From Thermoleophilia bacterium (lineage in GTDB: Bacteria > Actinomycetota > Thermoleophilia > Gaiellales > SKUG01), in the NCBI GenBank assembly GCA_025964555.1, contig JAOPYQ010000045.1:1-64000 (forward strand): a DNA stretch of 64,000 bases. Direction: 5' to 3'. The position numbers and the translations under genes are program-made. The notes beneath the pieces were generated by a model. That model did not search any database. It had not been told where the DNA came from and saw only the letters and a list, made by a program, of their open reading frames with translations. Of this stretch, positions 53,354-61,801 are shown in pieces; positions within the stretch are counted from its first letter, which is position 1, and each line of letters begins with the position of its first letter.

Positions 53354-54070
53354 TCAGTAGCGGTCGTCTTCGCGCTCGACCTCGACGCGCTCGTTGCGCA
53401 CCGTGTCCGAGACGCGCTCGACGTCCGTCTCCACGTCCTTGTCGATCGAGACACGCTCGCGCGCCACGGTCTGCTTGCTGACGACGGGCTCCTCGGCGTG
53501 GAGCTCCACCTCGACTACCTGCTCGCCGTCGCCGATCGTGCCGTCGACCACCTGGTCGATGGGCTCGCGACGAACCTCCGCGGTCTCTCGGCGCAGTGGC
53601 ACGTCCTCGGCGACCTGCTCGGTCTCGACCCACTTGCGCAGGCGCGCGCGACCCGTCTCGACCGTGCGCTTGCCGACCTCGAGCTCCTCCTCGTGCCGCA
53701 CGACCGAGCCGCCGCCGTCCACGGATTCGCCTCGGTACTCGCCGAACGAGGCACCTGGGTACTCGAGCCCGTAGTGCTCGTAGATGACCTTCTCGTCGTC
53801 GTCGGAGCGCAGGCGGGTGTCGTCGATGTCAGGCGCGTTGGACAGCTGGTCCTTCGTGTACGCCAGATCGAGGTGGTCTTCGTGCAGCTGTGCCCCCTCG
53901 ATCGGAACGAGCATGCGCTTCATGCCGAGGAAGCCGGCCTTGACCGCGACCCACTCGCACTCGTTGGTCGCCGTGTCGTAGTAGATGTCCTCGACGGTTC
54001 CGACCTTGTCACCGTCTGCCGTGAAGACCTCGCGGCCCTGGACCTGTTCTCGCTGGAGTGTCGATGCCAT
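53354..54070 (-). CDS. PRC-barrel plus DUF2382 domain protein
   Basis: A 238-residue fusion. The PRC-barrel domain (about 1-95) shows VQGREVFTADGDKVGTVEDI, YYDTATNECEWVAVKAGFLG and KRMLVPIEGAQLHEDHLDLA. A linker rich in Gly/Asp follows, then a DUF2382 domain (about 120-238): VVRHEEELEVGKRTVETGRA, LRKWVETEQVAEDVPLRRE and VEVELHAEEPVVSKQTVARE. ATG at 54070 is preferred to a GTG 9 nt upstream because the AAGGAGG Shine-Dalgarno overlaps that GTG. This fusion is well known in stress clusters of radiation- and desiccation-tolerant bacteria. Confidence 0.94.
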   Translation of the reverse strand: MASTLQREQVQGREVFTADGDKVGTVEDIYYDTATNECEWVAVKAGFLGMKRMLVPIEGAQLHEDHLDLAYTKDQLSNAPDIDDTRLRSDDDEKVIYEHYGLEYPGASFGEYRGESVDGGGSVVRHEEELEVGKRTVETGRARLRKWVETEQVAEDVPLRRETAEVRREPIDQVVDGTIGDGEQVVEVELHAEEPVVSKQTVARERVSIDKDVETDVERVSDTVRNERVEVEREDDRY

Positions 54071-54124
54071 GGGGGGCACCTCCTTGATTCGGTTGGTGGT
54101 TTCGCGCGCGAGCGCAGTGCAATG

Positions 54125-54877
54125 TCAGTTGCTCGTGACCGAGCCGACGCCATCGGTGGCGTTCTGTTCCTGGGCGAAGCGCTTGGTCTCCGTGCGGCCC
54201 TTGTCGAGGTCGCGCTTGACCTGGCCCTGCTGCTCCTTGCCCTTGTCGACAGCCGTCGACAGTGCCGTGGCAGCCGCCTCGCGACCGCCCAGGCCGAAGG
54301 CGAGGGCCGAGCCGAGGGCGATGGCGCCCATGAGCGCGGCGTACGTGATGAGCACGATCTCCTCGGCGATCATCAGCTCGGTCAGGATCATGAACGACGC
54401 GATCGTCATGATGAGGATCGGAGCCGCGGTCGCGACGACCTTGCCGGTCGGCGTGTCGCCCATCACCTTCGCGACGAACCCGGCCACGGCGCCCGAGAGG
54501 GCGGCGGCGACGAGGAAGATGATCGCTGCGGCGATCACGTGCGGGAGGTAGTCGTAGAGCGATGCGACGAATGCAGTGAGTGCATCGATGCCGAGCGCTG
54601 TGACCGAGAGCGAGATGGCGCCGAGGAACACGAGCCAGAAGGCCACCTTGCCGAGGGTCTTCGTGGGCGAGCTCATGACCCGTCCGACGAAGGTCCCGAC
54701 GCTGCCCTTCATGAGCTGACGATCGAGATGCACGGCCTTGAGGCCCTTGCGCACGAGCGCGCCGACGATCTTCGCGACGACGTAGCCCACGAGGAGGATG
54801 ACGAGGGCTCCGACGAGGTTCGGCAACCAGGCGAAGAACTGGTCGAATCCTCGTTCCGCGCTGTTCTTGATGTCCAT
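54125..54877 (-). CDS. MscS-type TM-helix membrane protein
   Basis: A 250-residue membrane protein. It begins FFAWLPNLVGALVILLVGYV, then VAKIVGALVRKGLKAVHLD, which matches the conserved TM helix (Mscs_TM) of small mechanosensitive-channel relatives. Further hydrophobic segments are KVAFWLVFLGAISLSVTALG, LPHVIAAAIIFLVAAALSG and ILIMTIASFMILTELMI. The C-terminal 45 residues are a charged helix. It lacks the beta-domain of true MscS. It opens the minus-strand stress cluster; a role in osmotic or envelope stress is inferred. Confidence 0.9.
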   Translation of the reverse strand: MDIKNSAERGFDQFFAWLPNLVGALVILLVGYVVAKIVGALVRKGLKAVHLDRQLMKGSVGTFVGRVMSSPTKTLGKVAFWLVFLGAISLSVTALGIDALTAFVASLYDYLPHVIAAAIIFLVAAALSGAVAGFVAKVMGDTPTGKVVATAAPILIMTIASFMILTELMIAEEIVLITYAALMGAIALGSALAFGLGGREAAATALSTAVDKGKEQQGQVKRDLDKGRTETKRFAQEQNATDGVGSVTSN

Positions 54878-55071
54878 GCGATGTACTCCGGTGTTGGAAT
54901 CGGTAGGGAAATGACCCGGTAAAAATGGCCTCCGCGGAAATCCTTAACGCAGGGAAATTCCGGAACTTGTCGATTACGCCTGAATCAGGACAAATACTTG
55001 GACCGCACGGTCCACACGCCATCACCGAGCTGCTACGTGCGAGCGGCGCCGTGCGTGGGTAGTGACCTGCA
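54878..55071. promoter_or_regulatory. AT-richer divergent intergenic region with operator-like palindrome
   Basis: This divergent spacer separates the stress cluster from adhE. It contains a perfect palindrome TGGACCG-CA-CGGTCCA at 54999-55014, 57 nt upstream of the adhE start. TAGTGA at 55060-55065 lies 6 nt before the adhE ATG as a candidate -10. It likely carries promoters for both directions. Confidence 0.45.
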
Positions 55072-57687
55072 ATGGCACGCGCCCCCGTCGATACCGCCGA
55101 TCCAGCATCCGTTCCCGTCGAACGCCGCGACCAGCTCGACGCGCTGGTCGCGCGGTCGCGCGAGGCTGCCGCCCAGTTCCGACAGCTCGACCAGGCCGAG
55201 GTCGACAACATCGTCTGGCAGATGGCGCGTGCCGGCCTGCTCGCCGCCCACGATCTCGCGCACCTCGCAGTGGAGGAGACGGGGCTCGGGCTCTACGAGG
55301 ACAAGGTCCTCAAGCACTACACCGCGACCGAGTTCCTCTACGACTACCTGCGCGGCAAGAAGACGGTGGGCGTCATCAAGGAAGATCGCGCGCGCGCACT
55401 CAAGTGGGTCGCCGAACCCATCGGCTCGATCCTCGGGATCATGCCGATCACGAATCCGACCTCGACCGCGCTGTTCAAGACGATCGTCGCCGCCAAGACA
55501 CGCAATGCGATGATCGTGCGCCCCTCGTCGAAGGCGATCCGCTGCTCGACCGAGGCGGTGCGCATCGTGGTCGAGGCGGCCGAGGCGGCCGGCATGCCGC
55601 CCGGCGCCATCCAGTGCATGACGGCCCCCACGCACGCCGACACGCAGTACCTGTTCGGTCACCCCGGCGTCGACTTCATCTGGACGACCGGCGGGCAGCG
55701 CATCGTCGAGGCCGCGAACGCGTCGGGCAAGCCGACGATCGGCGTCGGTCCGGGCAACGCACCGGTCTACCTGCACAAGAGCGCCGACATCCCGATGGCC
55801 GTGCTCGACGTGCTCATGAGCAAGACCTTCGACGCGTCCATGATCTGCCCCGCGGAGCAGACGATGGTCGTCGACCAGGAGATCGACGTCGAGGTGCGCG
55901 CCGAGCTCGAGCGCATGGGCGCCCGCTTCCTCGACCAGGCCGAATCCGAGCGCCTCGCCGACATCTGCTTCGACTCGGCGACCGGTCACCTCAACTACTT
56001 CGCGATCGGCCAGACGCCGCAGCTGCTCGCCGGCGCGGCTGACATCCCGATCGAGCCGTACCACAAGATCCTCGTGGTCCCGGTCGAGCGCTTCGACCTG
56101 GCCGAGCTCTTCCTGCACGAGAAGCTGTTCCCGGTGCTGGCCTACCTCGTCGCGGAGGACGTCGACCACGCCCTCACGCTCTGCGAAGGCGTCACCGAGA
56201 TCGCGGGGCTCGGTCACACGAGCGCCGTCTACGCCCGCGACGAAGCGGTCGTCGACGCGTTCTCGATGCGCATCCGCACCGGCCGCATCCTCGTCAACTG
56301 CCCGACCGCGCTCGGCGCGATGGGCGGCATGTACACCGACCTTCCCCCGACGTACTCGCTCGGCTGCGGCACGTGGGGCGGCTCCAACACGACCGCCAAC
56401 GTCAACGTCGACGAGCTGCTCAACATCAAGCAGGTCTCCTACCGAAAGCATCCGCCCATGTGGTTCCGCGCGCCCGTCGACGTGTACTTCAACGAGCATT
56501 CGATCGACAACCTGCGCGCGATCCCGACCGAGCGCGTGGCGATCGTCACCAGCCCCGGCAACGTGTCGCGCGGCAACGTGGAGCTCGTCGATGACCGCCT
56601 CTCCGCGAAGGCGACCGACATCTTCTCCAACATCGGCCCGGAGCCGACGGACGAGGACTGTGACCGGCTCGTCGAGTTCCTCGAGCGGTTCCAGCCCGAC
56701 CTCATCGTCGCGCTCGGCGGAGGCAGCGTGCTCGACCTGGCGAAGGTCGCGCGCCTGCGCTACGAGCATCCAGAGATCGACTGGCGCGACCTCGCGCTGC
56801 CGTTCCTCGACGTGCGCAAGCGCATCGCCGAATACCCGCAGCGCCGGCCCGGGTCGATCCGCCTCGTCGCCATCCCGACCACGAGCGGCACCGGCTCCGA
56901 GGTGTCCCCGGCCGCGGTCATCACGGACACGAAGCTCGACGGCCGCAAGGTCACGCTCGTCGACTACACGCTCGTGCCGGAGATGGCGATCGTCGACCCC
57001 TCGCTGGCGATCAGCATGCCCAAGCGCCTCACCGCCGACAGCGGCATCGACGCGGTCACGCACGCGATCGAGAGCCTCGTGTCGAGCTTCTCCTCGCCTT
57101 ACACGCACGCACTCAGCCTGCGCGCGCTGCACGACCTGTTCACCTCGCTGCCGGAGGCGTACCAGCATGGCGAGGACATGGAGCTGCGCACGCGCGTGCA
57201 CAACGCCGCGACGATGGCGGGCCTCGCATTCTCGAACGCGTTCGTCGGCGTCGGCCACGCGCTCGCGCACGCCCTCGGCTCGACCTTCGACGTGTCGCAC
57301 GGCACCGCGTGCGGCGTGTTCCTGCCCCACGTCATTGCCTACAACGGCGCAGCCCTGCCAGGCAAGAACCTGCCGTCGCCCACGCAGACGCGCTGGGTTG
57401 CGCCTGACATCTACGCGCAGGCATCGCGCGCGCTCGGACTTGGATCCAGCCGCGAGAACCCCGAGGAGGGCCTCGCGCGTTTCCAGGAGACGACCATCGC
57501 GCTGCTGGATGCGGTGGAGCAGCCGCGGTCGCTTGCGGCGATCGGGATCAGCGAAGCCGACTACCAGGCCAAGCGTTCGCACCTCGCGCAGCTCGCGTTC
57601 GAGGATCCCTCGATCCGATCCAACCCGCGCGCGCCGATGATCGCCGAACTCGAACAGCTGCTCGACGAGGCGTGGCGCGGCTGGTGA
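55072..57687 (+). CDS. adhE: Bifunctional aldehyde-alcohol dehydrogenase (AdhE)
   Basis: An 871-residue fusion of family-normal length. The N-terminal CoA-acylating aldehyde dehydrogenase (about 1-440) has AEPIGSILGIMPITNPTST, GVGPGNAPVYL and catalytic C259 in KTFDASMICPAEQ. The C-terminal Fe-type alcohol dehydrogenase (about 450-871) has VALGGGSVLDLAKVARL, PTTSGTGSEVSPAAVI and the metal-binding His region AFSNAFVGVGHALAHALGST with HGTACGVFLPHV. It reduces acetyl-CoA to ethanol through acetaldehyde using NADH, and usually forms spirosomes. Expected to act under low oxygen. A palindrome upstream may bind a redox regulator. Confidence 0.96.
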   Translation: MARAPVDTADPASVPVERRDQLDALVARSREAAAQFRQLDQAEVDNIVWQMARAGLLAAHDLAHLAVEETGLGLYEDKVLKHYTATEFLYDYLRGKKTVGVIKEDRARALKWVAEPIGSILGIMPITNPTSTALFKTIVAAKTRNAMIVRPSSKAIRCSTEAVRIVVEAAEAAGMPPGAIQCMTAPTHADTQYLFGHPGVDFIWTTGGQRIVEAANASGKPTIGVGPGNAPVYLHKSADIPMAVLDVLMSKTFDASMICPAEQTMVVDQEIDVEVRAELERMGARFLDQAESERLADICFDSATGHLNYFAIGQTPQLLAGAADIPIEPYHKILVVPVERFDLAELFLHEKLFPVLAYLVAEDVDHALTLCEGVTEIAGLGHTSAVYARDEAVVDAFSMRIRTGRILVNCPTALGAMGGMYTDLPPTYSLGCGTWGGSNTTANVNVDELLNIKQVSYRKHPPMWFRAPVDVYFNEHSIDNLRAIPTERVAIVTSPGNVSRGNVELVDDRLSAKATDIFSNIGPEPTDEDCDRLVEFLERFQPDLIVALGGGSVLDLAKVARLRYEHPEIDWRDLALPFLDVRKRIAEYPQRRPGSIRLVAIPTTSGTGSEVSPAAVITDTKLDGRKVTLVDYTLVPEMAIVDPSLAISMPKRLTADSGIDAVTHAIESLVSSFSSPYTHALSLRALHDLFTSLPEAYQHGEDMELRTRVHNAATMAGLAFSNAFVGVGHALAHALGSTFDVSHGTACGVFLPHVIAYNGAALPGKNLPSPTQTRWVAPDIYAQASRALGLGSSRENPEEGLARFQETTIALLDAVEQPRSLAAIGISEADYQAKRSHLAQLAFEDPSIRSNPRAPMIAELEQLLDEAWRGW

Positions 57688-57696
57688 TCCGGCGCG

Positions 57697-58287
57697 TCAG
57701 TTCGCCGGGAAGACGGCACCCTGCGTCGCGCCGTGCTGTGTGCGTCGGTCATAGCTGACATCCGCAGCGTTGCCCCATGTGAACTGCGGCTGCACCAGTC
57801 CCGGCAGCGCGCGGTCGAGCGATGCGCAGGTGGCGGCGGTCGTCGCGGTCAGGACGTTCTGCACGCGCGCCGCGACCCCGCGACCGATGCGCGCGTGACC
57901 GGACTCGTGTACGCGCAGCTTGCCCATGTAGGTCGTCCAGCTGGTCGCCAGCTCTGCGCTCGCATCGGCGGGAGCGGCCCAGCGCGGATAGGTGAACGCG
58001 ATCTTGGTATGGACCTTCGAGGTGGTGACGTGACAGCGCCCGCTGCGCATCGCCGATGCGTAGGACCACGTGACATACCAGTTGGTGCGCGCGTCGAAGC
58101 CGCCGGGGTGGCGCGCGTCCAGGCTCGCGCGGATCTCGTCCTCGGTCGATCCGGTGACGACATACGTCGCCGTGGTGACCCGCTCGGTCCGGGCGGCGCC
58201 GGCGGTCGGCGCGGCGATGGCCAGCGCGGCGACCGCCGCGACGAGGATGGACAGGGACCGGGGTGCGCGAAGCTGCAGAATCGACAT
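57697..58287 (-). CDS. Secreted DUF922-type zinc-metallopeptidase-like protein
   Basis: A 196-residue exported protein. Signal peptide: LSILVAAVAALAIAAPTAGA. The DUF922 domain shows TYVVTGSTEDEIRASLDARH near its start, FDARTNWYVTWSYA and HTKIAFTYPRW, then the zinc motif HESGH (127-131) in KLRVHESGHARIG. Many family members are annotated as predicted secreted Zn-dependent proteases; activity is not shown for most. The start follows TAAACT-N7, so it is probably leaderless. It lies tail-to-tail with adhE, 9 nt apart. Confidence 0.9.
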   Translation of the reverse strand: MSILQLRAPRSLSILVAAVAALAIAAPTAGAARTERVTTATYVVTGSTEDEIRASLDARHPGGFDARTNWYVTWSYASAMRSGRCHVTTSKVHTKIAFTYPRWAAPADASAELATSWTTYMGKLRVHESGHARIGRGVAARVQNVLTATTAATCASLDRALPGLVQPQFTWGNAADVSYDRRTQHGATQGAVFPAN

Positions 58288-58294
58288 GCGCCGA

Positions 58295-58300
58295 AGTTTA
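58295..58300 (-). promoter_or_regulatory. -10-like hexamer of the DUF922 gene
   Basis: TAAACT on the minus strand, 7 nt before the ATG at 58285-58287. Confidence 0.5.
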
Positions 58301-58334
58301 GCGGGTAGCGTGTTGGAAATTGTGCAAGTAGTCC

Positions 58335-58363
58335 TTGCCGGATCCCAGAACCCGACCTACGGT
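58335..58363 (+). promoter_or_regulatory. Complete promoter of the small TM-protein gene
   Basis: TTGCCG (58335-58340), a 17-nt spacer and TACGGT (58358-58363), ending 6 nt before the ATG. Both boxes and the spacing are good for a housekeeping sigma factor. Confidence 0.55.
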
Positions 58364-58369
58364 AGTCAC

Positions 58370-58699
58370 ATGGCAGCCTCCCCCGCCCCCGCAGCTCCAC
58401 TCAAGGTCTCGACCAGCACCCCGAGCGTCCTGCTCGCCGACGTGGTCTCGTACGGCTATGCGGCCGTGGTCGTCTGGGCCACCCTGCAGTTCGACCTCGC
58501 CTTCGAGGTCTGGCAAGGCGTCGCCATCATGATCCTCTTCGTCGTCCTGCGAGGCGTCGCGCACGAGCTGCGCAAGGACGCCCGCCGCTCCGCGCTGCGT
58601 GACGCACGCCGCCAAGCTGCGCTGCGCGCCCAGTCGCCCGCGCGCTGGTCGGTCGAGCAGAAGGACGGCCTCGGCCGTCGCATCGACCTGCGCTCCTAG
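58370..58699 (+). CDS. Small membrane protein, 109 residues
   Basis: A short protein with a Pro/Ala/Ser-rich head (MAASPAPAAPLKVSTSTPSV), two hydrophobic stretches (VSYGYAAVVVWATLQF and WQGVAIMILFVVLRGVA) and a long basic helix (HELRKDARRSALRDARRQ) that should lie in the cytoplasm. It ends RIDLRS. A well-formed promoter (TTGCCG-N17-TACGGT) ends 6 nt before its ATG, so the transcript is leaderless. Function unknown. Confidence 0.78.
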   Translation: MAASPAPAAPLKVSTSTPSVLLADVVSYGYAAVVVWATLQFDLAFEVWQGVAIMILFVVLRGVAHELRKDARRSALRDARRQAALRAQSPARWSVEQKDGLGRRIDLRS

Positions 58700-58700
58700 C

Positions 58701-59030
58701 TCAGCGGAAGTGCAGCACCACGATGGTGCCGGCGCCCGCTCGCAGGATGCGGCGCGGGCGCACGAGGACCTGCTCCTCGCCCGCCGAGAACTCCGACACC
58801 TCGCCGTTGACCTCGACCCGCCGCAGCGACGCGTCCTGGCGCAGGTCGATCGGGATCGTCGCCAGGTCGTCGATGCCCTCGTTGACCACGAACCACGTCT
58901 CGCGACGAGCCTCGCGCACCACGCGTGAGCGCAGCTCGCTGCCGACGTTCGTGTCGGCCGCGATCGCCTCGGCATCCCCGGCAAGCGGGGCATCGGGCGA
59001 CACGGGAAGCTGTGTGACGGGATCGGTCAT
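58701..59030 (-). CDS. Hypothetical protein, 109 residues
   Basis: A soluble protein I do not recognise. The first 35 residues are Ala/Asp/Pro-rich. The rest is strand-rich: VVREARRETWFVVNEGIDDL, IPIDLRQDASLRRVEVNGEV and EEQVLVRPRRILRAGAGTIV, ending LHFR. The pattern of short strands suggests a small beta-barrel. An ATG at 59039 is an alternative start, 9 nt longer. It is tail-to-tail with the small membrane protein gene, one base apart. Confidence 0.72.
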   Translation of the reverse strand: MTDPVTQLPVSPDAPLAGDAEAIAADTNVGSELRSRVVREARRETWFVVNEGIDDLATIPIDLRQDASLRRVEVNGEVSEFSAGEEQVLVRPRRILRAGAGTIVVLHFR

Positions 59031-59188
59031 GGGCGGCATGCGGGCGGCGTCGAAGCCGGCCAAGCGTAGGTTGTACAGGGTGGCGGCCGCCGCTGCAATG
59101 ACCTGGGCCACGCAAGGGGGACAGGCCGACCGTCGGCGTGGCCGCAGGGTGCCACGCATCCACGTGCCCGCGTTGCGATGATGCACCC

Positions 59189-60220
59189 ATGGTCGTCGCC
59201 GCCACCTCCGACACGATCGTTCGTCGCGTGCGGCGAACGCTCGACGATGCCGGCGCATCGCTCGTCGGCCGGCGCGTGCTCGCGATGTGCAGCGGCGGTG
59301 CGGACTCGGTCGCGCTCGTCGCGCTCCTCGGCTCGCTTCCGCGCGGCGCGGCTCCCAGGTCCATCGACGTGCTGCTCGTGGATTTCGGCCAACGCGACAC
59401 CGCCGTCGAGCTCGCGGCCGCAGCGGCAGCAGCCGGCCACGTCGGCGCTCGATTCCACCACCGCGCCGCCCGGCTCGACCTCGCTCCGGGAACCAGCTTC
59501 GAGGCAGCCGCGCGCGACGCTCGCTACGACATCGCGGTCGACCTGGCCCGCGAGCTCGACGCCGACGTCGTCTGCACCGGACACTCCGCGAGCGACCAGG
59601 TCGAACAGGCGCTGCTGTCGCTCATCGGCGTCACCGGCCGCACCGGGTCGTTCGACGCGATGCCGGTCGCCCGCGAATTCGCGCCCGGCCTGCAGCTCGT
59701 GCGCCCCCTGCTCGGCACCACGCGCGACCAGCACGAAGAGGCGTGTCGCGAGGCGGGGCTCGGCTGGGGCATCGATCCGACCAATGCCGACCCCGAGTAC
59801 GCCGTGCGCAACGCCGTGCGCCACACGGTCGTCCCGGCCCTGCTGGACGTGCGCGACGATGCCGGCGTCGCGATCGCGCGAGCAGGTCGTCGCCACCGCG
59901 AGCTCGACACGGTCACGACATCGCTCGCCGCCGCGCTGCTGCACGAATGGGAGCCAGACGATCCAGGTCGCATCGACGTGCGTCGCCTCGCGGCATGCGA
60001 CCCCGCCACCCGGCGCGAGCTCCTCGCCGCATGGCTGCGGCGGGCGCAGCTCGGGCGGGCCGTGACCGAACGCTCGATCGTCGCCATCGATCACCTCGCC
60101 CTGCTGCCCGGGCGCGCGGCCTGCTCGCGCGCCGACCTCGCAGGCGGCACCTGCGTGCGACGCGACGGATACCATCTCACCATCACCTACCTCCCCGACA
60201 CGGAAGGCCCCACCCCGTGA
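59189..60220 (+). CDS. tilS: tRNA(Ile)-lysidine synthetase
   Basis: A 343-residue N-type ATP pyrophosphatase. It attaches lysine to C34 of the tRNA-Ile CAU anticodon so that it reads AUA. The PP-loop [10 protein letters not shown] (34-43) is clear; [16 protein letters not shown] holds the conserved region that is usually GHhadDqaET in this family, with Ala/Ser changes. [10 protein letters not shown] and [19 protein letters not shown] fit the family's r.N.vRh..lP block. The start at 59189 removes a Cys-rich unlikely extension. The GTG of hpt overlaps its end by 4 nt. The tilS-hpt order is typical of actinobacteria. Confidence 0.93.
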   Translation: MVVAATSDTIVRRVRRTLDDAGASLVGRRVLAMCSGGADSVALVALLGSLPRGAAPRSIDVLLVDFGQRDTAVELAAAAAAAGHVGARFHHRAARLDLAPGTSFEAAARDARYDIAVDLARELDADVVCTGHSASDQVEQALLSLIGVTGRTGSFDAMPVAREFAPGLQLVRPLLGTTRDQHEEACREAGLGWGIDPTNADPEYAVRNAVRHTVVPALLDVRDDAGVAIARAGRRHRELDTVTTSLAAALLHEWEPDDPGRIDVRRLAACDPATRRELLAAWLRRAQLGRAVTERSIVAIDHLALLPGRAACSRADLAGGTCVRRDGYHLTITYLPDTEGPTP

Positions 60221-60822
60221 TCACGCCCGGCACGCCCTTCGCTCCCTTTCACGACGTCCTCATCGACCCGGTCCAGCTCAAGGCACGCATCGCCGAGCTG
60301 GGCGCGGAGATCACGAAGGACTACGCGGGGGGTAATCCGCTGCTGATCGGCGTGCTCAAGGGCTCCGTGTTCTTCATGGCGGACCTCGCCCGCGCCATCG
60401 ACCTGCCGCTCGAGATGGACTTCATGGCGGTGTCGTCGTACGGCAACGCGACCGAGAGCTCGGGTGTCGTGCGCATGCTCAAGGACCTTGATGCGCCGAT
60501 CGCCGGCCGCGACGTGATCATCGTCGAGGACATCATCGATTCCGGTCGCACGCTGGCCTACCTCATCGAGCTGCTCCAGCAGCGCGGCCCCGCGAGCATC
60601 GAGATCTGCGCGCTGCTCACCAAGCCCGAGCGTGCCGAGGTCGACATCAACTGCCGCTACGTGGGCTTCGAGATCCCCAACCGCTTCGTGGTGGGCTACG
60701 GGCTCGACTACGCGGAGCGCTACCGCAACCTCGAGTACATCTGCTGCATGGACGAGGCGAACCTGCCTCCCATCGAGCCGGCCCGGACGCGCGCACAGGT
60801 GGCCGAGGGGCACCCCGCGTAG
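60217..60822 (+). CDS. hpt: Hypoxanthine phosphoribosyltransferase
   Basis: A 201-residue purine-salvage enzyme that makes IMP/GMP from hypoxanthine/guanine and PRPP. The PRPP-binding loop [14 protein letters not shown] (100-113) is intact. Also present are the family's [26 protein letters not shown] and [20 protein letters not shown]. It starts with GTG within the tilS stop (GTGA) and is likely translated with it. Length and order are standard. The tail after [10 protein letters not shown] is a little longer than usual. Confidence 0.96.
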   Translation: MITPGTPFAPFHDVLIDPVQLKARIAELGAEITKDYAGGNPLLIGVLKGSVFFMADLARAIDLPLEMDFMAVSSYGNATESSGVVRMLKDLDAPIAGRDVIIVEDIIDSGRTLAYLIELLQQRGPASIEICALLTKPERAEVDINCRYVGFEIPNRFVVGYGLDYAERYRNLEYICCMDEANLPPIEPARTRAQVAEGHPA

Positions 60823-60934
60823 TTCTGCTCCTGGAGCGGGATTGCCGTCGCTTCCGGCCACGCCGTGGCCGCAACGGTACGCTCGTGAGACAAAAGCCCT
60901 TTGCACGTCGACCATTTCGGTTTATGGTCAATCC

Positions 60935-61564
60935 ATGACTGGTACCTCGCGCTCCCCGATTCGTTCCCTCGGCATCCTCTCGGCCCTCGCGTTCGCGATG
61001 GTTGCGATGTTCGCGATCGCGCCGTCGAGCGCCATGGCGGGCAAGGGCAGCTGCTTCCAGGGCAGCCGGGAGTCGGCGCTGCGCGGGCTCGGCGACTGTC
61101 CCAGCAACGTTCCGGACGCGTGCCCCGACATGGCCGGCATGCAGAATTCCGCCGCAGAGTGCGTTGCACCCGCACCGGCCCCGGCACCCGCTCCGGCCCC
61201 AGCGCCTGCTCCCGCTCCGGCCCCGGCTGCCGCAGCGTCGACTCCCGACGAGGGCTACATCGCAGGTCCGCCCGCCGAATTCGAGCACGAGTCGCTGACG
61301 ATCCAGACGGCGCAGGCCGATCCGCCCGCGACCACGGGTGGCGAGGTCGTCCTCGCCGCGGCAGGTGCAGGCGACGCTCCGGGCACCGCGCCGGGCAGCT
61401 CCACGAGCAACTCCAGCGCGATCGCACTTCCGACGGGCTCGCTGCCGTACACCGGCTCCGGGACCCTCAACATGGCGATCGCCGGCATCGCGCTCCTGTG
61501 GATTGGCGGGCTCAGCTACCTGCTCGCCGCAGTCGTGCGGCGCACCGCTCGCGACGCTGCCTGA
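60935..61564 (+). CDS. Secreted LPYTG-anchored protein with Ala-Pro repeat
   Basis: A 209-residue cell-wall-type protein. Signal peptide (about 1-35, LGILSALAFAMVAMFAIAP). The mature N-terminus has Cys residues (KGSCFQGS, GDCPSNVPDACPDM, AECVA), then ten Ala-Pro pairs that would span the wall. At the C-terminus LPYTG (170-174), a hydrophobic helix (LNMAIAGIALLWIGGLSYLL) and a basic end (RRTARDAA) form a classical sortase signal. No sortase gene is in the window. It sits between hpt and ftsH, an unusual place. AT-richer DNA upstream (TTTCGGTTTATGG) may hold its promoter. Confidence 0.88.
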   Translation: MTGTSRSPIRSLGILSALAFAMVAMFAIAPSSAMAGKGSCFQGSRESALRGLGDCPSNVPDACPDMAGMQNSAAECVAPAPAPAPAPAPAPAPAPAPAAAASTPDEGYIAGPPAEFEHESLTIQTAQADPPATTGGEVVLAAAGAGDAPGTAPGSSTSNSSAIALPTGSLPYTGSGTLNMAIAGIALLWIGGLSYLLAAVVRRTARDAA

Positions 61565-61609
61565 TCCACGTTCGCGGCCCCGCGAGACGCACCGCCAGAC
61601 ACGGTTTCC

Positions 61610-61654
61610 ACGAAGCCCGATCCCTCCGCAGCACGTGGACGGGTCGGGCTTCGT
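61610..61654 (+). terminator. Hairpin terminator before ftsH
   Basis: ACGAAGCCCGA at 61610-61620 pairs with TCGGGCTTCGT at 61644-61654 with a 23-nt loop that can pair further. It lies 46 nt after the LPYTG gene and would separate it from ftsH. Confidence 0.65.
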
Positions 61655-61722
61655 CATCGTGCGCGCGAGGTGCACGTATGCGCAGCTGTCGTCGGTTCGG
61701 GCGGTTTGCGTGTGAACCCGGG

Positions 61723-61728
61723 TAGACT
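61723..61728 (+). promoter_or_regulatory. -10-like hexamer of ftsH
   Basis: TAGACT in GGGTAGACTGGGG, about 74 nt upstream of the ftsH GTG. It gives a leadered message with GGAAGG as ribosome site. Confidence 0.4.
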
Positions 61729-61801
61729 GGGGCACCAAACGGGACCACGGGTGCAGCACCGAAGAGCGCGTGCGCCCCGCCCGACGGAAGGCCGTTTTCC
61801 A

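Noticed and set aside
52674-53633. Longer version of the four-helix protein starting at 53633
   Set aside because: The extension overlaps the PRC-barrel gene in another frame and is Arg-rich; the ATG at 53330 begins normal sequence.
61160-61225. GCNCCN run suspected of being a CRISPR-like or satellite repeat
   Set aside because: It is the in-frame Ala-Pro linker of the LPYTG protein, with synonymous variation, not a separate element.
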